This document shows, piece after piece, positions 6,187 to 9,080 of a stretch of 9,080 nucleotides of DNA (positions are counted from its first letter, which is position 1; every line of letters starts with the position of its first letter). A program made the position numbers and the translations under genes. The notes under the pieces are model-generated. The model did not search any database. It had not been told where the DNA came from and worked only from the letters and a program-made list of their open reading frames with translations. Source of the stretch: Christensenella sp. UBA7707 (lineage in GTDB: Bacteria > Bacillota > Clostridia > Christensenellales > CAG-138); NCBI GenBank assembly GCA_002482435.1, contig DLFZ01000194.1:1-9080 (forward strand). Direction: 5' to 3'.

Positions 6187-6870
6187 ATGGAACTTGAAAT
6201 CAAACACAGGAAGCGCCGCCGCACAAAAAAACGCATTCTACTCACTATGGCAGCGGTACTTACGCTGTTTGTTATACTCTCGCTGGTATTAAACGCAAAC
6301 ATGCGTCCTACCATGACGGCGCTTGCCGAGGCGCGCATCCGCTCGGTTGCGACGCGCGCCATGAACGAGGCCATTCTCGCCTCGATGCGTGACGAGGAAT
6401 CCTTTTCAAAGCTTGTAGACGTAAAAACAGATGAAAGCGGCGTTTACCTTTTTAAAACGGACGCAAGGCTTATGAACCTGATTGCAGCAGCCTGTTCGCA
6501 GGATGCGCAGGAGCGTATTGCGGCGCTTGGCGAGCAAGGCGTTACCGTTCCGTTTGGAACCATTACAGGCATTTCGTTTCTCTCGGGTAAAGGACCGTAC
6601 CTCAAGGTGGTATTTACCCCCATGGGCAGCGTAAAAAGCGAGTTCCGCTCGGAAACCTCCAGCTCCGGCATCAACCAGACGCTCTACCGCATCTACCTCA
6701 CCCTTACCGCATCCGTGCGCCTCGTGCTCCCGGGTGTTTCCCAAAGCATTTCCGTTTCCTGCGAAGCTCCTATTGCAGAGGGTCTCATCGTAGGCGATGT
6801 TCCGCAGGTGTATACCAATGTCGCCAACGAAGAGGATCTTTTAAACCTTGTGCCTACCTCGCCCCCGTAA
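6187..6870 (+). CDS. yunB: Sporulation protein YunB
   Basis: A 227-residue homologue of YunB, a mother-cell sporulation protein. In B. subtilis it is made under SigE, and its loss impairs spore formation; the molecular role is unresolved. The sequence has a very basic N-terminus (KHRKRRRTKKR), one membrane helix at about residues 17-36, and a conserved ATRAMNEAILASM helix. The C-terminal half carries the family signature: GKGPYLKVVFTPMGSVKSEF, then GINQTLYRIYLTL, then VRLVLPG, then APIAEGLIVGDVPQVYTNV. Length is close to the usual 230-250. The start at 6187 is set by AGGAGG; an upstream in-frame ATG (6157) would add ten residues without a ribosome site. It is divergent from the PBP operon, so the two share 6015-6186 as a regulatory region. 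Confidence 0.94.
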   Translation: MELEIKHRKRRRTKKRILLTMAAVLTLFVILSLVLNANMRPTMTALAEARIRSVATRAMNEAILASMRDEESFSKLVDVKTDESGVYLFKTDARLMNLIAAACSQDAQERIAALGEQGVTVPFGTITGISFLSGKGPYLKVVFTPMGSVKSEFRSETSSSGINQTLYRIYLTLTASVRLVLPGVSQSISVSCEAPIAEGLIVGDVPQVYTNVANEEDLLNLVPTSPP

Positions 6871-6876
6871 GGGCGA
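6859..6876 (+). terminator. Weak hairpin over the yunB stop codon
   Basis: TCGCCC (6859-6864) pairs with GGGCGA (6871-6876) around a 6-base loop containing the stop codon, followed by TTCCTTCC rather than a clean T-tract. It could be a weak terminator or mRNA 3' stabiliser. No better terminator is visible after yunB. Confidence 0.3.
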
Positions 6877-6922
6877 TTCCTTCCACAGTTCTTCTCGATC
6901 TCGCACATTTTAACAAAATTTG

Positions 6923-6956
6923 TTGGCAAATATTTCTATAGGATATATGCTATAAA
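6923..6956 (+). promoter_or_regulatory. Promoter upstream of the PNPOx-like gene
   Basis: TTGGCA (6923-6928) with a 17-base spacer to TATGCT (6946-6951) is one reading. The overlapping TGCTATAAA (6948-6956) is an extended -10 without a good -35. Either gives a leader of about 90 bases before the ATG at 7052. Confidence 0.5.
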
Positions 6957-7001
6957 AAACGGCAGTTCATAGCGGTAAACCGCCGCCGGACAAGCCGTTT
7001 T
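6956..7001 (+). promoter_or_regulatory. Structured segment in the leader of the PNPOx-like gene
   Basis: AAAACGGC (6956-6963) pairs with GCCGTTTT (6994-7001), enclosing a small GCGG/CCGC hairpin (6972-6983). The outer 8-bp stem ends in four T, so it could be a weak attenuator-like terminator or just a leader fold. No known riboswitch class is recognisable. Confidence 0.3.
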
Positions 7002-7051
7002 CGCCAACACGCTTTTCACTACATTGTTTACTGGAAAAAGGAGGAACCGCC

Positions 7052-7735
7052 ATGAAAGAAACCTCGTTACGCTCGATATCCGCGCTGCGTGCAAACAGCA
7101 AAATCGCCTATGTCGCCTCCGTAGATGGCGCCGGCTTCCCCACGGTGCGTGCCATGCTCGTGCTCGAGCACGATGGTTTTGAAACCCAGTATTTTTCTAC
7201 CAACACCTCCTCGCAAAAGGTTGCGGAATTCCGTGGCAACAAAAAAGCATCTATTTACTATTGCGACGATCAGAGCTTCAAGGGCGTACTTTTTCGCGGT
7301 GAAATGGAGGCCTGCACTGATCAGCCTACCAAAGACTTTTTGTGGCGCGAAGGTTTCGAATGCTATTACCCCTTGGGCGTAACCGATCCGGATTATTGCG
7401 TGCTCAAATTCACCGCGCACAGCGGTTCATATTACCACGGGCTGGAAAGCGCCGATTTTGAAATTGCGGAGCTTTCTTCTCTCCCCGCTGCCGAACATCC
7501 AAAAGATGTCGCACAGGAGGGCGTTCTCCGTGCGGAGCTTACAAAGATCCTTGTGAAATTTTCCGAATCCTCATGGGCGCTCATTGCCGAGCCGTCAAAA
7601 GAATACCTGGCGGGCGCGAACAACAAGAATGCGCTTCTTCGCGCGATCGAACAGGCGAAACAGGAATGCGGCAGGTGCGGATGTGAATACGACCCGCTTT
7701 ACAGCCGTGTGCTTGCGCTCAAGGACTACCTGTAA
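7052..7735 (+). CDS. PNPOx-like flavin split-barrel protein with C-terminal extension
   Basis: A 227-residue protein. Residues about 5-140 look like the FMN-binding split barrel of the pyridoxamine 5'-phosphate oxidase-like superfamily, resembling general stress protein 26 types. It has KIAYVASVDGAGFPTVRAML, then TQYFSTNTSSQKVAEFRGNKKASIYY, then FRGEMEAC, and a strand near CVLKFTAHSGSYY. Such proteins bind FMN or F420 and act as small-molecule reductases or oxidases; the substrate cannot be read here, and true pyridoxamine phosphate oxidase activity is not implied. Residues about 155-227 are an added helical domain ending in a Cys cluster (ECGRCGCEYDPLY, 205-217) that is outside the barrel family. 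Start set by AAGGAGG (7038-7044), seven bases before the ATG. It is apparently single-gene, with its own promoter and structured leader. Cytoplasmic. Confidence 0.82.
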   Translation: MKETSLRSISALRANSKIAYVASVDGAGFPTVRAMLVLEHDGFETQYFSTNTSSQKVAEFRGNKKASIYYCDDQSFKGVLFRGEMEACTDQPTKDFLWREGFECYYPLGVTDPDYCVLKFTAHSGSYYHGLESADFEIAELSSLPAAEHPKDVAQEGVLRAELTKILVKFSESSWALIAEPSKEYLAGANNKNALLRAIEQAKQECGRCGCEYDPLYSRVLALKDYL

Positions 7736-7762
7736 AACGCGAAAATTCACAAATGCTGCGCG

Positions 7763-7778
7763 CAGGGAAGATTCCCTG
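7763..7778 (+). repeat. Inverted repeat at the -35 position of the next promoter
   Basis: CAGGGA (7763-7768) and TCCCTG (7773-7778) flank AGAT. The right arm covers where the -35 of the promoter at 7792-7800 would fall (7772-7777), an operator-like placement. No T-tract follows, so it is not a terminator. Confidence 0.4.
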
Positions 7779-7791
7779 TTGCGGCGGCATA

Positions 7792-7800
7792 TGGTATAAT
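7792..7800 (+). promoter_or_regulatory. Extended -10 promoter giving an apparently leaderless mRNA
   Basis: TGGTATAAT is a perfect extended -10. The ATG at 7807 begins exactly seven bases after its last base, the preferred distance to the transcription start. No Shine-Dalgarno sequence lies before that ATG. Confidence 0.68.
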
Positions 7801-7806
7801 CAGCCC

Positions 7807-8658
7807 ATGAAAAAGTTGCTTCTTGTTACAATTGCTTTTGTTTTAACATTTGCGTGCGCCACAGCGGCTGCGGAACCCTCCGCTTCACCGTCGTCCACGC
7901 CGGCTTTGCCTTCCCCGTCGCAAACTGCCGGGGTTTCGCCTTCTCCAACAAGCCCCGCTGCCACGCCCGAGCTTATCGTTTACAAAAGCATCGGCGAAAC
8001 CGTGGTGCGCATTCAGATGCGTCTGAGGGACCTTGGGTATTTCAACTTCAAGCCAACCGGCAACTTTCAGACCATGACGGTTGACGCCACCATCAAGTTC
8101 CAGCAGCGTCAGCTCGATGCGAACGGTCAGTCGATCATTGCGGACGGCACGGTAGGCCCGCAGTCGATGGGGCTCTTATTTTCTGCCGCCGCGGCGCGCG
8201 CAGAAATCGTAGCCAACATACCCGTTGGCCCCTCCTTGCAGGGGACGCCCACGGTGGTCGGCGAGCTGACGGACTGGGGTCAGGTAAAAACCATGCTCGT
8301 CAAAGGTCAATCCTACACCGTAACGGATTTTAACACCGGCAGCCAGTTCCGCCTTACCTATACCGGAGGCGAAAACCACGCCGAAATGGAGTGCAGCAGC
8401 GCAACGGATACCACCGTACTCAAAGAGGTTTTCGGCAACGACTTCAGCTTTTTCAAGCGCCCGGCGGTCATCAGCATCAATGGAAAAAATATCGCCGCTT
8501 CGCTGCAAGGTTCCCCGCACGGAGAGGATACCGTTTCCTCAAACGATATGGACGGGCATTTGTGTATGTTCTTCAACGGCAGCACCTCCCACGTAAGCAA
8601 CCTTCCGGATGCCGAACATGTCGCGCAGATTTATAAAGCCGCCGGCAGGGACGGCTGA
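7807..8658 (+). CDS. Secreted PG_binding protein with paralogous C-terminal domain
   Basis: A 283-residue exported protein. A signal peptide (MKKLLLVTIAFVLTFACATAAA, about 1-22) is followed by a Ser/Pro/Thr/Ala-rich linker (about 23-54) typical of wall-spanning segments. A peptidoglycan-binding domain runs about 60-126 (GETVVRIQMRLRDLGYF, then ADGTVGPQSMGLLF). A C-terminal domain of about 130 residues (150-283) aligns along its length with the broken gene at 1493-2650. Shared residues include TVTD (171-174), TG (177-178), HA (191-192), DT (201-202), RP (218-219), NGK (225-227), AAS (230-232), H238 and DGH-x-C (249-253). I know no name or proven activity for this domain. The start at 7807 is preferred over an in-frame ATG at 7753 because it gives a proper signal peptide and lies just past the promoter. 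LTFAC is not a convincing lipobox. Confidence 0.88.
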   Translation: MKKLLLVTIAFVLTFACATAAAEPSASPSSTPALPSPSQTAGVSPSPTSPAATPELIVYKSIGETVVRIQMRLRDLGYFNFKPTGNFQTMTVDATIKFQQRQLDANGQSIIADGTVGPQSMGLLFSAAAARAEIVANIPVGPSLQGTPTVVGELTDWGQVKTMLVKGQSYTVTDFNTGSQFRLTYTGGENHAEMECSSATDTTVLKEVFGNDFSFFKRPAVISINGKNIAASLQGSPHGEDTVSSNDMDGHLCMFFNGSTSHVSNLPDAEHVAQIYKAAGRDG

Positions 8659-8688
8659 GCCTTTCAAGCCTTAAAAACACCGATACGC

Positions 8689-8715
8689 AAAACGGAGCCG
8701 AAGACTCCGTTTTTT
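8689..8715 (+). terminator. Bidirectional terminator between the PG_binding gene and sigF
   Basis: AAAACGGAG (8689-8697) pairs with CTCCGTTTT (8705-8713) around a 7-base loop, with six T from 8710. On the minus strand the stem is followed by four T, so it can also serve the convergent sigF. Confidence 0.88.
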
Positions 8716-8744
8716 GCTTCTTCTCTTGCTGTTTCGCATTGGCT

Positions 8745-9080
8745 CTATGTCGCCCGCTCTCTGAGCTTTAATAGAATTCGGTTTTCGAGCCTCGAAACCT
8801 GCACTTGAGAAACGCCGAGCGTTTTGGCAATTTCCCCCTGCGTTTTGTCCGAAAAATAGCGCAGCATGATGATTTGCCTTTCCCGTGGGTCGAGCGAATG
8901 CAACAGCTCCTTTAAGAGCACGCGGTTGATGGCATCGTTTGCCTCGGTATCTTCCCCGCTCACGCGGTCAATCAGAAGCGCATCCGAATCGTCACCGAAA
9001 GCCGGCTCATAGATCGATGCGTGCGGGCGCACGGCTTCCATTGCCATTACGACCGTTTCCACTTCCTCTTCAATGCATTT
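8745..9080 (-). CDS. sigF: RNA polymerase sigma-F factor, C-terminal part (cut by right edge)
   Basis: The C-terminal 111 residues of a sporulation sigma factor of the SigF/SigG/SigB group. SigF is the first forespore-specific sigma and is held in check by SpoIIAB. The visible part has the end of region 3 (VETVVMAMEAVRPHASIYEP), a region joining 3 and 4 with GDDSDALLIDRVSGED, and a complete region 4. In region 4, LDPRERQIIMLRYFSDKTQ and GVSQVQVSRLENRILLKLRE form the helix-turn-helix that reads the -35. The SQVQVSRLE..IL ending matches SigF better than SigG (usually SQAQVSRLEKAAL). The frame is open to base 9080, so the GTG at 9062 is internal. Stop codon is TAG. SigF is normally last in the spoIIAA-spoIIAB-sigF operon, which would predict spoIIAB off the right edge. 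Confidence 0.92.
   Translation of the reverse strand, partial: KCIEEEVETVVMAMEAVRPHASIYEPAFGDDSDALLIDRVSGEDTEANDAINRVLLKELLHSLDPRERQIIMLRYFSDKTQGEIAKTLGVSQVQVSRLENRILLKLRERAT

Noticed and set aside
7753..7806. Upstream in-frame ATG for the PG_binding protein at 7807
   Set aside because: No ribosome site; it would put 18 polar residues before the signal peptide and lies upstream of the promoter.
7843..7857. Lipobox (TFAC) making the PG_binding protein a lipoprotein
   Set aside because: The bulky Phe at -2 and Thr at -3 do not fit the usual [LVI][ASTVI][GAS]C, and an Ala-rich signal peptidase I site follows.
9060..9062. GTG at 9062 as the start of the sigma factor
   Set aside because: The frame stays open to the window edge and the residues upstream (CIEEEVETVV) match the SigF region 3, so the gene is truncated by the edge.

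Overview
The window looks like the chromosome of an endospore-forming Bacillota, most likely class Clostridia. It carries yunB (a sporulation protein) and the C-terminal part of sigma factor F. It also has a Firmicutes-type cdaA and a class A PBP with a Cys-rich tail, and several strong AGGAGG ribosome sites. Base composition is moderately GC-rich. I see no mobile element, tRNA, rRNA or CRISPR array. Most of it reads as housekeeping, cell-envelope and sporulation DNA rather than an island.

Layout, left to right. (1) 1-562, minus: 5' portion of cdaA, the membrane diadenylate cyclase, running off the left edge. (2) 606-1339: a small coiled-coil hypothetical gene (minus) and a DUF3006 gene (plus), fired from a compact divergent region where two extended -10 boxes lie 2 bases apart. 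Each gene ends in its own hairpin terminator. (3) 1493-6014, minus: a tight three-gene unit of class A penicillin-binding protein, Cys-free family-4-like uracil-DNA glycosylase, and a secreted SH3-SH3-PG_binding protein. The last gene is broken by one in-frame TAA. (4) 6187-6870, plus: yunB, divergent from the PBP, with a SigE-like -10. (5) 7052-7735, plus: a PNPOx-like flavin split-barrel protein with an added C-terminal domain. (6) 7807-8658, plus: a second secreted PG_binding protein whose C-terminal domain is paralogous to that of the broken gene. It appears to be translated from a leaderless mRNA. (7) 8745-9080, minus: C-terminal part of sigF, entering from the right edge.

The common theme is the cell envelope and sporulation. 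CdaA makes c-di-AMP, which governs turgor and wall homeostasis. The PBP builds peptidoglycan. The two PG_binding proteins should act at the wall, and YunB and SigF belong to sporulation. The most notable signals are the unnamed C-terminal domain shared by the two PG_binding proteins (a conserved His and a conserved His-x-Cys 15 residues apart), the nonsense interruption of one copy, the apparent leaderless start of the other, and the loss of all Fe-S cysteines in the glycosylase. I found no clearly new multi-gene system. The paralogous domain is the best candidate for something undescribed.
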